A stretch of DNA of 64,000 bases from Mycolicibacterium sphagni (GCF_002250655.1 NZ_NOZR01000004.1:248001-312000), one strand, 5' to 3'; positions 37,039 through 46,523 are shown, counted from the first letter of the stretch. Notes: generated by a model from the letters alone, not told the origin. Made by a program: numbers and translations.

Positions 37039-37372
37039 CAATTGTTGCTCCTTGCGGGGTTCTACGTCACGCAGGCGGAAGGTAGCAGGACGGCGGTGCT
37101 GCATGTCGAATTTTCACGACTATGCCGCAACGATGCCGACCCATGACATCGGGAAATCGCAGTCAGGACCTGGGAGCATCACAGGTCGTGAACACCAGCA
37201 CCGACGTGACGTATTCGGAATCACTTCACGCGGCGCATCGTCCTACCGGGCACCTACGTGTCAGCCAACGGTTTTCTGGTTGGTGTCTCGTTGTGCCGAG
37301 GTCAAGCGACGGTCAAACTTGGTCTGGCGGCTTGTTAGATGTGTGATCGATCGTCGTCCACCGGATCTTTCA
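37039..37372. other. Intergenic interval, 334 bp
   Basis: Lies between the FAD oxidoreductase start and the 3' end of tRNA-Gly. I see no credible gene or strong hairpin; it probably holds the oxidoreductase promoter and the tRNA terminator. Confidence 0.5.
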
Positions 37373-37446
37373 TGGAGCCGATGACGGGAATCGAACCCGC
37401 GTATTCAGCTTGGGAAGCTGATGTTCTGCCATTGAACTACATCGGC
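37373..37446 (-). tRNA. tRNA-Gly (anticodon CCC)
   Basis: The minus strand folds as a complete cloverleaf: acceptor GCCGATG/CATCGGC, D-arm GTTC...GAAC, anticodon stem TCAGC/GCTGA with loop TTCCCAA (anticodon CCC, reading GGG), T-arm GCGGG-TTCGATT-CCCGT, discriminator T and an encoded CCA at 37373-37375. Its position just before the exported protein and dcd resembles the M. tuberculosis arrangement. Confidence 0.95.
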
Positions 37447-37502
37447 CTGGTGTTGACGAAGAATAGCAACCCACCCGCCAGGGTTCACATGCTCCCGCGA
37501 TC

Positions 37503-38360
37503 TCAGCCGATCGATTCGTTGACGAACGTGCACTCGTCCTCAAGCGTGTCGAGCATCGCAGGAATCGAGATGTTGAGGCGGCGCAGCGCGCGATAGGTCA
37601 GATTCTGCGTCGAACGACTCCCGAAACCGTTGACGAAGCCGGCATTTCGATAGTCGCCCAGCGCGTCGTCGAGGGTGCCGAACCGCGAGCATTCGAACCC
37701 TTTCCGCTGTGCGGCATACGCCGAGACCAGGCTGTTGTACTCATCGATGAACCTCGTCATGTCGGTGGCCATCTGTGCGCGGTCGAAATGATCGGGTTGG
37801 CGGGTGGGCATCACGATCCAGCGGTCCTCGGAGACCGAGTACTGGCCGATCCCGGGTTGGGGTTCGTAACTCTGGGTGCGCTCGGCGTGGAACGTCACCT
37901 CCACCGGGACGCCGTTGAACGTGATCCTGCCCTCCTGACGGCGCTCGACCGCGTCGTTCAGCAGCTTGAGCAACCCGTTGAGCTGCGCCGGCGCAAACGA
38001 CGGGGAGTGCGTGAACACGTGGATGCCGAAGTCGGAGGCATCGTCGTACTCGTAGGAGGCATTGCTGCCGAACAACTCCACCGAGTCGACGGCCAACCCG
38101 TCGATCCCCGACGTCGCCACCACCCGATTGACCACCTGTAGCGACATCTGCCGCACATCGGCCTTCATCTGGGTGCCCTCCCAGATCCGTGGATCCAGTT
38201 CGGTCGGAAACGCCGTGATCGCGTCGATCGCGGCGGTGACCGTCTGCGAGGAGCCGTCGGCCAGCGGCAGCCCCTGGTCCGGGTCGGCGTGTGCGGCCGC
38301 GCAGCCCGCGACCATGAGAAGGACGATGAAGATCCTCGCGATGCCGAGTGCTACCCCCAT
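37503..38360 (-). CDS. Exported or lipoprotein with degenerate nucleotidyltransferase-like motif
   Basis: 285 residues. The N-terminus [20 protein letters not shown] reads either as a lipoprotein signal (VAGC, Cys20) or as an ordinary one cleaved after AHA. The mature protein has [20 protein letters not shown] (95-113), which fits the hGS...xD pattern of nucleotidyltransferases, but the second carboxylate is replaced by Gly112. A following strand VPVEVTFH could hold the third acid. The fold suggestion is mine; no function is known. By position it may correspond to the exported protein Rv0320. It is divergent from dcd (32 bp). Confidence 0.75.
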   Translation of the reverse strand: MGVALGIARIFIVLLMVAGCAAAHADPDQGLPLADGSSQTVTAAIDAITAFPTELDPRIWEGTQMKADVRQMSLQVVNRVVATSGIDGLAVDSVELFGSNASYEYDDASDFGIHVFTHSPSFAPAQLNGLLKLLNDAVERRQEGRITFNGVPVEVTFHAERTQSYEPQPGIGQYSVSEDRWIVMPTRQPDHFDRAQMATDMTRFIDEYNSLVSAYAAQRKGFECSRFGTLDDALGDYRNAGFVNGFGSRSTQNLTYRALRRLNISIPAMLDTLEDECTFVNESIG

Positions 38361-38392
38361 GGCTGCCCCTCTCCGGGCTATACGCTCGTCGC

Positions 38393-38974
38393 GTGTTGCT
38401 CTCAGATCGTGACATCCGCACCGCCATCGCCGACGGACGCCTGGGCATTGACCCCTTCGACGACACCCTCGTGCAGCCCTCGAGCGTGGACGTCCGGCTG
38501 GACAGCCTTTTCCGGGTCTTCAACAACACCCGCTACACCCACATCGACCCCGCCAAGCAGCAGGACGAGCTGACCAGCCTGGTCCAGCCCGAGGACGGCG
38601 AGCCGTTCGTGCTGCACCCGGGCGAGTTCGTCCTGGGCTCGACCCTGGAATGCTGCACTCTGCCCGACGACCTCGCCGGCCGGCTGGAAGGCAAGTCCTC
38701 ACTGGGGCGGCTCGGCCTGCTGACGCATTCCACCGCGGGGTTCATCGACCCCGGCTTCTCCGGGCACATCACGCTGGAACTGTCGAACGTCGCTAACCTG
38801 CCGATCACGCTGTGGCCGGGCATGAAGATCGGCCAGCTGTGCCTGCTGCGGCTCACCAGCCCCGCGGAAAATCCCTACGGGAGTGCCAGCGTCGGATCGA
38901 AATACCAGGGCCAACGTGGGCCGACTCCGTCGCGTTCTTATCAGAACTTCATACAGTCCAAGCCGGGCGGGTAA
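38393..38974 (+). CDS. dcd: dCTP deaminase (probably dUMP-forming)
   Basis: 193 residues from GTG 38393. Near-identical in its core to mycobacterial Dcd: [38 protein letters not shown] (substrate loop with catalytic Glu), [13 protein letters not shown] and the C-terminal [17 protein letters not shown]. Mycobacterial Dcd deaminates dCTP and, in the characterised form, also hydrolyses the triphosphate, giving dUMP for thymidylate synthesis. Starting at the upstream in-frame ATG would add 15 residues not found in the family. Confidence 0.96.
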   Translation: MLLSDRDIRTAIADGRLGIDPFDDTLVQPSSVDVRLDSLFRVFNNTRYTHIDPAKQQDELTSLVQPEDGEPFVLHPGEFVLGSTLECCTLPDDLAGRLEGKSSLGRLGLLTHSTAGFIDPGFSGHITLELSNVANLPITLWPGMKIGQLCLLRLTSPAENPYGSASVGSKYQGQRGPTPSRSYQNFIQSKPGG

Positions 38975-39128
38975 CCTCGAAGCTCCAGGGGTCAGTTCAA
39001 CCACCAGCTAACCCGATTGGCTGTAACACGTCCGCCACCAGCGGCGATGTTATCTCTAGTCGAGCGGCTTAGCAGGGTGGAGTACGGCAGCGGGTCGGGG
39101 AGATCCAGCAAACAACCTTGGAGGGGTA

Positions 39129-40751
39129 ATGGACATCGCACTCGGTGTGTCCATGACGCCAAAGACGGTGCGCATGGTGCTGGTCGAAGGCGAGAAAGCG
39201 GACGGCGTGACCGTCGACCATGATGTCTTCGACCTTGCGACCGGCGAAGGCGCAGCAACCGCGGCCGAACAAATTGTCGCGGCGATTCTCGGTACCCGGG
39301 AGAGCGCCACCGAAGGTGGGCACCGTCTGGTGTCCACCGGTGTCACATGGACCGATTACGCCGCGGCTGCGGGCCTGCGGGACGCGCTGGCGTCGCACAA
39401 GATCGACGACGTCGTCCTGGTGTCGGAACTACACGCCGCGGGTGCGCTGGCCCAGGCGGTCGGGCAGACCGTCGGATATGACCGCACGGCCCTGATGCTC
39501 CTCGACCGCGACGAGGCGACCGTGTCGGTGGTCGAGACCGCCAGCGGCGACATCGTCAAAGTGCAGACCGAGAGCCTGCACGCCCAGGACGCGGTGGCCG
39601 AACTGCAGCGCATGATCACCGGCCTGGAAGCGCTTGACGCGCCGCCGCAGGGTCTGTTCGTCCTTGGCGCCGGTGTAGACGTGGCCGCGGTGAAGTCCCA
39701 GCTCTCGCTGGGCACCACGCTGCCCGTGCACGCCCCCGAGGAAGCCGAACTGGCCCTGGCGCGCGGTGCCGCGCTCGCGTCGGCGACAGCGCCCCGCTAC
39801 GAAGCCTCGACCGTCGGCTTGGCCTATGCCCAGGTCGTCGACGGCACGACCGCCGGCAAGGTGTACCCCGCCGGCCTGGACACCCAGATGGCCGAAGCGG
39901 GCACCCAGGTGGCCGCGGCCGGCTATATGGCCCCGCTGGGCTACAGCGAAGTCCTCGACGATGCAGACGGCGAACTCGGCTACGGCGCGGTTCCCGGCGA
40001 ACTCGACTTCGCTCCGGACGAGCCGACCCGCAAGCCGTTCCTGCTGGTCGGCAGCGCGCTGACGTCGATTTTCGTGATCGGTGTGGTGGCATTGGTGATC
40101 TCGCTGGCGGTCAGCATCCGGCCGACGGTCGATCAGCGGCCCAGCCCGGCCCAGAGCGTCGTCGTGCCGAGCAGTCAGGCCGCAGCACCCGTTGCCCCGG
40201 AGGCCGCGGCGCCGCCTGCGCCGTCACCCCCGTCGGTACCCGACACCATCAAGGAGCCCATCCCCGTCGTGCAGCAGGCACCGCGGACGGTGTACGTGAC
40301 CCCCGCGCAAGCCCCGGCTCCGGCGCCCGTACCTGCGGCACCCGCACCTGCTCCCGCCGCGCCCGCGCCCGCACCGGAGGCCCCGGCACCGGTTCCGGAC
40401 GCTCCGGCGCCCGCGCCGATCGCCCCGGTGGTACCGGCTCCTGTTCTGCCGCCAATCATTTCGCTGCCGCGCAGCCTGCTTCCGCCGTTCCTGCGGCCGC
40501 CGCGGCAGCAGTCGGAGTATCCGAACTACCCGTCGCAGCAGTACCCGTCCTATCCGTCACAGCAGTCGCCGGGCTACCCCTCGTATCCGTCACAGCAGTC
40601 GCCGAGCTATCCCGGCTCGGGTTCGGGCGGCTACGGCTCTGGCTCGGGCGGCTATGGTGGCGGATCCGGTGGCTACGGGTCCGGCGGATCACACAGTTCC
40701 GGTGGCGGTTCGCAGGGCCCGTTATGGCCCTGGCCTGGCATGGGGAACTGA
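39129..40751 (+). CDS. Membrane-anchored actin/Hsp70-fold-like protein with Pro/Ala and Tyr/Pro/Gly-rich tail
   Basis: 540 residues from ATG 39129, with GGAGGGG upstream. The N-terminal domain (about 1-225) looks like a divergent ASKHA fold: ALGVSMTPKTVRMVLVEGE (phosphate-1-like), ALMLLDRDEATVSVVET (phosphate-2-like) and LFVLGAGVDVAAV...LARGAALASA (adenosine-site-like). One span follows at about 303-327 (LLVGSALTSIFVIGVVALV), then a long Pro/Ala tail and C-terminal repeats of YPSQQ(Y/S)P and Gly-Ser-Gly-Tyr. I associate it with the mycobacterial DUF7159 group. No substrate or role is known. Confidence 0.8.
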   Translation: MDIALGVSMTPKTVRMVLVEGEKADGVTVDHDVFDLATGEGAATAAEQIVAAILGTRESATEGGHRLVSTGVTWTDYAAAAGLRDALASHKIDDVVLVSELHAAGALAQAVGQTVGYDRTALMLLDRDEATVSVVETASGDIVKVQTESLHAQDAVAELQRMITGLEALDAPPQGLFVLGAGVDVAAVKSQLSLGTTLPVHAPEEAELALARGAALASATAPRYEASTVGLAYAQVVDGTTAGKVYPAGLDTQMAEAGTQVAAAGYMAPLGYSEVLDDADGELGYGAVPGELDFAPDEPTRKPFLLVGSALTSIFVIGVVALVISLAVSIRPTVDQRPSPAQSVVVPSSQAAAPVAPEAAAPPAPSPPSVPDTIKEPIPVVQQAPRTVYVTPAQAPAPAPVPAAPAPAPAAPAPAPEAPAPVPDAPAPAPIAPVVPAPVLPPIISLPRSLLPPFLRPPRQQSEYPNYPSQQYPSYPSQQSPGYPSYPSQQSPSYPGSGSGGYGSGSGGYGGGSGGYGSGGSHSSGGGSQGPLWPWPGMGN

Positions 40752-40834
40752 CGAGTTCCGAGTTCACCGGCCGTTAGCCTCACGCTAAGTGTCGCGATGC
40801 GGTGACATCATCGGGACTGCCTATAGAGGGCAGT

Positions 40835-42163
40835 ATGCGATGCACAGTCTTTGGCACCGGTTATCTGGGAGCAACTCACGCCGCGGGCATGGCCGAACTG
40901 GGCCATGACGTAGTCGGGATCGACATCGACCCCGGCAAGATTGCCAAGCTGTCGTCGGGCGACATCCCGTTCTATGAACCCGGACTGGCAAAGATGTTGC
41001 GGGACAACCTCTCCGCGGGTCGCCTTCAGTTCACCACCGACTACGACGTGGCAGCCGATTTCGCTGATGTGCACTTCCTCGGCGTTGGAACTCCACAGAA
41101 AAAGGGCGAATACGGCGCAGATCTGCGGCATGTGAACGCCGTGATCGACGAATTGGTGCCCCGTTTGACCCGGCACGCCGTGATCGTCGGCAAGTCAACG
41201 GTTCCGGTGGGCACTGCCGCCGAACTCAGCCGGCGCGCCCACTCGCTGGCCAGAGACGGTGTGGACGTCGAAATCGCCTGGAACCCGGAGTTCCTGCGCG
41301 AGGGCTTCGCAGTGCAGGACACCCTGCACCCGGACCGCATCGTCGTTGGCGTACAGCCCGATTCAACGCGTGCCGAGGCGGTGTTGCGGGATCTGTACGC
41401 TCCGCTGCTCGCCGAGGACATCCCCTTCCTGCTGACCGATCTGCAAACCGCGGAACTGGTCAAGGTCTCCGCCAATGCTTTTCTGGCCACCAAGATTTCA
41501 TTCATCAACGCCATCTCCGAGGTGTGTGAGGCCGCCGGTGCCGACGTGCGCCTGCTGGCCGATGCGCTGGGTTACGACCCCCGCATCGGGCGCCGATTCC
41601 TCAACGCAGGACTGGGTTTCGGCGGGGGCTGCCTGCCCAAGGACATCCGTGCCTTCATGGCCCGCGCCGGTGAGCTGGGCGCCAACCATGCACTGACCTT
41701 CCTGCGCGAGGTGGACAGCATCAACATGCGCCGCCGCACCCGGATGGTCGAACTGGCCACCACCGCCTGCGGCGGCTCGTTGCTCGGCGCCAATGTGGCG
41801 GTCCTCGGTGCGGCATTCAAGCCCGAATCCGACGACGTGCGCGATTCCCCGGCGCTCAACGTTGCCGGCCTGCTGCAGCTCAACGGCGCCACGGTGAATG
41901 TCTACGACCCCAAGGCGATGGAGAACTCCCAACGACTGTTCCCGACGCTGAACTACTCGACCTCCGCGCTGGAGGCGTGCGACCGGGCCGACGCCGTCCT
42001 GGTAGCGACCGAGTGGCAGGAGTTCGTCGACCTCGACCCCGACCAGCTGGCACAGACCGTTCGGGCCAGAGTCGTTGTCGACGGCCGCAATTGCCTCGAC
42101 GCCGCACGCTGGGCGGCCGCGGGGTGGAACGTTTACGCATTGGGTCGCCCGGTGGTGACGTAG
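40835..42163 (+). CDS. udgA: UDP-glucose 6-dehydrogenase
   Basis: 442 residues from ATG 40835; mycobacterial UdgA (Rv0322) is about this length. N-terminal Rossmann loop CTVFGTGYLGATHAAGMAEL, the catalytic Cys266 in FGGGCLPKDIRAFM, and the C-terminal domain GAAFKPESDDVRDSPAL. It oxidises UDP-glucose to UDP-glucuronate with NAD, feeding glucuronate-containing glycans and lipids. dcd and the ASKHA-like gene precede it on the same strand, but with 83-154 bp gaps, so it may have its own promoter. Confidence 0.94.
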   Translation: MRCTVFGTGYLGATHAAGMAELGHDVVGIDIDPGKIAKLSSGDIPFYEPGLAKMLRDNLSAGRLQFTTDYDVAADFADVHFLGVGTPQKKGEYGADLRHVNAVIDELVPRLTRHAVIVGKSTVPVGTAAELSRRAHSLARDGVDVEIAWNPEFLREGFAVQDTLHPDRIVVGVQPDSTRAEAVLRDLYAPLLAEDIPFLLTDLQTAELVKVSANAFLATKISFINAISEVCEAAGADVRLLADALGYDPRIGRRFLNAGLGFGGGCLPKDIRAFMARAGELGANHALTFLREVDSINMRRRTRMVELATTACGGSLLGANVAVLGAAFKPESDDVRDSPALNVAGLLQLNGATVNVYDPKAMENSQRLFPTLNYSTSALEACDRADAVLVATEWQEFVDLDPDQLAQTVRARVVVDGRNCLDAARWAAAGWNVYALGRPVVT

Positions 42164-42172
42164 GTTCGTTGA

Positions 42173-42937
42173 GTGGACTTCACAAGCGCACTGATCGCCG
42201 AAAACGCGGCATTCGCTGACCTTCTCCGCGACGCAGACCTGTCGATTCCTGTGCCGACCTGCCCGGAGTGGACACTCGAGCAGCTGATGCGCCACGTCGG
42301 GCGCGGCGACCGCTGGTGCGCCCAGATCGTCGCCGAGCAGTCGATGGATTACATCGACGCCCGCACGGTCGAGGGCGGCAAGCCGCCGGCCGGCCGGGAC
42401 AACCAAATCGATTGGGTGCTGGAAGGTCCGCGGAAGCTCGTCGACGCCGTCGAGCGGACCGGCGCTGAGACGACGGTGTGGACCTTCATCGGGCCAAGGC
42501 CTGCCAAGTGGTGGATCCGGCGGCGCCTGCACGAGGTCCTCGTCCACCGGGCTGATGCCGCGATCGCCCTAGGCGTCGAGTACCACGTCGAGCCTGCCCT
42601 GGCCGCTGATGCCATTACCGAGTGGCTGGAGCGGGTGGTCATCAAGGCCGACGAGGAAGGTCCCGCCGGCGGCGACCGGCCGCTGGGTGACGGGCAGTCG
42701 CTACACCTGCACGCCACTGAGCCCGACCTCGGCGAGGCCGGGGAGTGGACGGTCTTCGGGCGCCCCGACGGCATCGCCTTCGACCACGAACACGGCAAGG
42801 CCACCGCCGCGCTGCGGGGGCCTGCGCGCAGCCTGCTGCTGGCCGTCGTGCGTCGTCGCACCGCCGCCGAAGAAGGCCTGGAGGTATTCGGCGACGCGAG
42901 TGTCTGGGACACCTGGCTGGACCGCACGCCGTTCTAG
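42173..42937 (+). CDS. Maleylpyruvate-isomerase-family / DinB-like mycothiol-type protein
   Basis: 254 residues from GTG 42173, 9 bp after the udgA stop. A four-helix DinB-like N-domain contains WTLEQLMRHVGRGDRWC and RRRLHEVLVHRADAAIAL, supplying His ligands for a divalent metal as in mycothiol-dependent maleylpyruvate isomerase. A smaller C-domain follows (LHLHATEPDLGEAGEW, LLAVVRRRTAAEEGLEVFGD). Such proteins are thought to use mycothiol in transfer or isomerisation reactions; the substrate is not known. Confidence 0.87.
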   Translation: MDFTSALIAENAAFADLLRDADLSIPVPTCPEWTLEQLMRHVGRGDRWCAQIVAEQSMDYIDARTVEGGKPPAGRDNQIDWVLEGPRKLVDAVERTGAETTVWTFIGPRPAKWWIRRRLHEVLVHRADAAIALGVEYHVEPALAADAITEWLERVVIKADEEGPAGGDRPLGDGQSLHLHATEPDLGEAGEWTVFGRPDGIAFDHEHGKATAALRGPARSLLLAVVRRRTAAEEGLEVFGDASVWDTWLDRTPF

Positions 42938-42955
42938 CCCGGTAGTTTTAGCGAA

Positions 42956-43330
42956 ATGAGCACTTCGGAGATCGCCACCGTTCTGGCCTGGCATGACGCG
43001 CTGAGCACCGCGGACCTCGACACCTTGGTCTCGCTGTCCAGCGACGACATCGAGATCGGGGACGCCGGCGGCGCCGCGCAGGGCCATGCCGCGTTGCGCG
43101 AGTGGGCGCAGCGCGCGGCGGCCACCGTCGAGGTGGGTGACATTTACTACCGCGACGGGGTCGTCGTCGTCAGTGAGCGCCTGACCTCGAATAACGACCC
43201 GTCCGACGTCCGCAACGCGGCATCGGCGTTCCGGGTGGTGCACGACCACGTCACGTCGGCGTTCCGTCACGACGACCTCGCCGCGGCCCTGGCCGCCACC
43301 GACCTGTCCGACGAAGACCTGCAGGTCTGA
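42956..43330 (+). CDS. SnoaL/NTF2-like protein
   Basis: 124 residues. A short NTF2-fold protein (VLAWHDALSTADLDTLVSL, then DIEIGDAGGAAQGHAALREW, typical of SnoaL-like proteins). No catalytic assignment is possible. It starts 18 bp after the maleylpyruvate-isomerase-family gene and is probably co-transcribed with it. Confidence 0.82.
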   Translation: MSTSEIATVLAWHDALSTADLDTLVSLSSDDIEIGDAGGAAQGHAALREWAQRAAATVEVGDIYYRDGVVVVSERLTSNNDPSDVRNAASAFRVVHDHVTSAFRHDDLAAALAATDLSDEDLQV

Positions 43331-43339
43331 CCGAGCTGG

Positions 43340-44581
43340 TCATGTCAGGCTGTGGCGGCTACCCGCTGTCGCTGCTGGACCAGGGGTAGCCAGCACCGCG
43401 GCGATCGCGGTGGTCAGCGGCACCGACAATGCCAGCGCGATGCCGCCTACCGCCGAGCGGGCGAGCTCGATGGCCACGCCTTCACTGGTCAGCACGTCCC
43501 ATAGCGAGCGGTTGGCCACGCTGAACAACAGCAGCAGCGGCAGCGAGCTGCCGGCGTAGGCCAGCACCAGGGTGTACACCGTGCTGGCGATGTGGTCACT
43601 GCCGATTCGCATGGCGCGTAAGAAGATCTGGCGACGCGACCCGAGACCCGTCTGGGCGAGCTCGAAAACTGCGGAGGCCTGGGTGATGGTCACGTCGTTG
43701 AGCACACCCAGCGAGCCGATGATGAACCCGGCCAGCAGCAAGCCCTGAATCGAAATGTGCCCCATGTAGGCCGCGACCTCGTTGTTCTGGTCCTGTGACA
43801 GGCCGGTCAAATGCGCCAGTTCGATTGCTGCCCAGGATAATCCCGCAGCCAGCAACATGGCAGTCAATGTGCCGAGCAGGGCCGCACTGGTGCGCAGACT
43901 GACGCCGTGCGCCAGATAGATGACGGCGAAGAGGATGACCGCGGAGGCGACCAGTGCGACGGGAACCGCTGGGGCGCCGTCCCGTAACGCCGGAAGCAGG
44001 AAGACCGCCAGCACCACGAAGGCGACGACGATCCCCACCAGGGCGCGCAGCCCGCGCCAACGGGCAACCGCCACAATGACAATCGCGAATACCGCGGCCA
44101 AGGCGATCAACGGCCAGGTGCGCTCGTAGTCGTAGAAACCATAACTGGTCGCGCCCTGCTGGTCGACCTGGCGGAAGATGCGAATCGTGTCGCCTGCCAA
44201 CAGGTTCGGCTGGCCGGGACCAGGGGAGAACTCCAGCATGGTCGACGCGCCCTGGTTGGGCCCGCTGTCGATGGCCACCATCGTCTGCACGCAGGTCCCG
44301 CTACCGGACACCCCGGGCGCCGGCGCCGCGGTGAGGACCTGGCCGGCCGACGGGCTGCCGCAGTCAGCCAGACTGCTGGATGTCACGTGACCGCCCTCAG
44401 TGGTGACTGCACCGCCGGCGCCGTTCTGGAACGGCAGGGGGATGTCGACCTTCGCGCCGCTCGGCCATAGCAGGACCGCGCCGACCACCGTCGCCAGACC
44501 GATCACGGCTAGGGCGATCACCACGACCCGGGCGGCCAGCGGGCTCAGCGGTGCCGGGCCGCTATGGGAGTGTGAGTGCAT
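43340..44581 (-). CDS. YibE/F family membrane protein
   Basis: 413 residues from ATG 44581 (MHSHSHSGPAPLSP). A His-rich N-terminus, one span (about 18-38), an extracytoplasmic domain to about 160, then about seven spans with the YibE/F features AYMGHISIQGLLLAGFIIGSLG, DVTITQASAVFEL and MRIGSDHIASTVYTLVLAY. The family's function is unsettled; a transport or export role has been suggested for some members. It ends 9 bp from the convergent NTF2-like gene. Confidence 0.9.
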   Translation of the reverse strand: MHSHSHSGPAPLSPLAARVVVIALAVIGLATVVGAVLLWPSGAKVDIPLPFQNGAGGAVTTEGGHVTSSSLADCGSPSAGQVLTAAPAPGVSGSGTCVQTMVAIDSGPNQGASTMLEFSPGPGQPNLLAGDTIRIFRQVDQQGATSYGFYDYERTWPLIALAAVFAIVIVAVARWRGLRALVGIVVAFVVLAVFLLPALRDGAPAVPVALVASAVILFAVIYLAHGVSLRTSAALLGTLTAMLLAAGLSWAAIELAHLTGLSQDQNNEVAAYMGHISIQGLLLAGFIIGSLGVLNDVTITQASAVFELAQTGLGSRRQIFLRAMRIGSDHIASTVYTLVLAYAGSSLPLLLLFSVANRSLWDVLTSEGVAIELARSAVGGIALALSVPLTTAIAAVLATPGPAATAGSRHSLT

Positions 44582-44615
44582 CACCCGGTCAGGGTAGAGC
44601 TGCTGGGCTGGGTAT

Positions 44616-45881
44616 TTACTGGCGGTAGCTGGCCAGGAAATTGCCCAGCCGTTCGATGGCCCTGCTCAGATCCCGTGCCCACGGCAGTGTCACGATCCGC
44701 AGATGATCGGGTGCCGGCCAGTTGAAGCCGGTGCCCTGGGTGACCAAAATCTTCTCTTGCAGAAGCAGATCCAGCACGAGCTGCTCGTCGTCATGGATGT
44801 CGTGGACCTCGGGGTCAAGCCGCGGGAACGCGTAAAGCGCGCCGGTGGGCTTGACGCAGGACACCCCCGGGATCTCGTTCAGCTTGCTCCAGGCCACGTC
44901 ACGCTGCTCGAGCAGCCGCCCGCCTGGCAGGACCAGGTCGTCGATGCTCTGGTGGCCACCGAGCGCCACCTGAATGGCATGCTGCGCAGGCACATTCGGA
45001 CACAGCCGCATGTTCGCCAGCAAGCTGATGCCCTCGATGAAGCTGCTGGCATGCTCCTTGGGCCCGGTGATGACCAGCCAGCCTGACCGATAGCCGGCCA
45101 CCCGGTAAGCCTTGGACAGCCCGTTGAATGTCAGAGTCAGCAGATCCGGCGCCAGCGAGGCCAGGCTGATGTGCTTGGCGTCGTCGTAAAGGATCTTGTC
45201 GTAGATCTCGTCGGCCAGCAGCAGCAGCTGATGCTTGCGGGCCAATTCGACCATCTGTTGCAGGATTTCGCGGCTGTACACCGCGCCGGTGGGGTTGTTC
45301 GGGTTGATCACGACGAGCGCCTTGGTGCGGTCGGTGATCTTGGATTCGAGATCGGCGACGTCGGGCATCCAGCCGTTGGTCTCGTCGCACAGATAGTGCA
45401 CGGGGGTACCGCCGGCCAATGCAGTCGAGGCCGTCCATAGCGGGTAGTCCGGTGCGGGGATGAGCACCTGGTCGCCGTTGTCGAGGAGTGCCTGCAGCGT
45501 CATCGTGATGAGCTCGGAAACCCCGTTGCCGAGATAGACGTCGTCGATGTCGAATCGGGGGAAGTTCTCGACCAGTTCGTAGCGCGTGAAGACCGCGCGG
45601 CGGGCGCTGGGAATGCCCTTGGAGTCGGAGTAGCCCTGCGCGTCCGGCAAGGCCGCGATCATGTCGCGCATGATCACATCGGGCGCCTCGAAGCCGAAGG
45701 GCGCGGGGTTGCCGATGTTCAGCTTGAGGATGCGGTGACCCTCGTTCTCCAGCCGGTTGGCATGCTCGTGGATCGGCCCGCGGATTTCGTACAGAACGTC
45801 CTGCAGCTTCGTCGACTGCGTGAACGTGCGTTGCCGGGGGTGCTGGCCGGTGCCTTGCCACGGTAACTGGTGAGTAGTCAC
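44616..45881 (-). CDS. aspC: Alanine/aspartate-type aminotransferase
   Basis: 421 residues from GTG 45881 (VTTHQLPWQGTG). Class I fold-type I PLP enzyme: LNIGNPAPFGFEAPD, NPNNPTGAVYS, LADEIYDKI, the PLP lysine in TFNGLSKAYRVAGYRSGW, and TLPWARDL at the C-terminus. It is nearly identical in these blocks to Rv0337c (aspC), which resembles the AlaA alanine transaminase. It transfers amino groups between glutamate/2-oxoglutarate and alanine/pyruvate or aspartate/oxaloacetate; the preferred pair is not certain. Confidence 0.93.
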   Translation of the reverse strand: MTTHQLPWQGTGQHPRQRTFTQSTKLQDVLYEIRGPIHEHANRLENEGHRILKLNIGNPAPFGFEAPDVIMRDMIAALPDAQGYSDSKGIPSARRAVFTRYELVENFPRFDIDDVYLGNGVSELITMTLQALLDNGDQVLIPAPDYPLWTASTALAGGTPVHYLCDETNGWMPDVADLESKITDRTKALVVINPNNPTGAVYSREILQQMVELARKHQLLLLADEIYDKILYDDAKHISLASLAPDLLTLTFNGLSKAYRVAGYRSGWLVITGPKEHASSFIEGISLLANMRLCPNVPAQHAIQVALGGHQSIDDLVLPGGRLLEQRDVAWSKLNEIPGVSCVKPTGALYAFPRLDPEVHDIHDDEQLVLDLLLQEKILVTQGTGFNWPAPDHLRIVTLPWARDLSRAIERLGNFLASYRQ

Positions 45882-46087
45882 GGGACGATTGTCCCATTCC
45901 TGCGCAACCTGGTTTCCCTCGTCGCGGTTTGTAGCTTTGCTGTGACCTGTTGTGTCACGTTTCGAATTCAATTATGGGACGCCCCGGATACAACTGTGAC
46001 TGCGCTGTGCGGGATCGCGGAAGTATGGCCGAAGTCACTGCTAGCTTGATGCGTCACTACCGGCCTAACGGCGCAAAGGGATGAAAC

Positions 46088-46510
46088 GTGAAGATCACAC
46101 GCACACTGACGACTGCTGCTGCGGCGACGGTTGCTGCCGCGCTGAGCTTTGCTGCTTCCGCTGCTGCCGATCCAGCACCAATCAATGGCACCTACGCTAT
46201 TCAAGGAGGGGCTGACGGGGCAGTTGTGAATGTCGCGTCGAATTGCGATCCCGTTGTCGACGGGTGCACCGCGAACGTGGCGAGCACCGTGGGCTGGACC
46301 AGTGTGGCCACCTATAGCAACGGCCAATGGAACTTCACCGTGACCAAACCGGACGGGGTGGTGTGCGACGACGGCAACTCCATGCCGATCCGGATCGCCT
46401 ATTCGGTGAACGCCGCCACCATGGCTGGGACCATCACTGGCGATTCCAACGGGGACTGCCCGGGCGGGCAGGTCACGCAGGCACCGTTCCAGCTGGTCAA
46501 GGTCGGCTGA
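46088..46510 (+). CDS. Small secreted protein with four cysteines
   Basis: 140 residues from GTG 46088, with AAAGGGA upstream. A clear signal peptide (MKITRTLTTAAAATVAAALS..., cleavage near SAAADP, about 28) gives a mature domain of about 112 residues. It has four Cys (NCDPVVDGC, VCDDG and DCPGG) that could form two disulfides, and alternating polar/apolar strands. It is similar in style to small secreted mycobacterial beta-proteins; no function is known. A large inverted repeat follows. Confidence 0.8.
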   Translation: MKITRTLTTAAAATVAAALSFAASAAADPAPINGTYAIQGGADGAVVNVASNCDPVVDGCTANVASTVGWTSVATYSNGQWNFTVTKPDGVVCDDGNSMPIRIAYSVNAATMAGTITGDSNGDCPGGQVTQAPFQLVKVG

Positions 46511-46523
46511 GGCGTCGCCCAAA

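Noticed and set aside
40500..40720. Direct repeats of about 24-30 bp
   Set aside because: They encode the YPSQQ and Gly-Ser-Gly-Tyr repeats of the membrane protein and stay in frame, so they are protein repeats rather than mobile or CRISPR repeats.
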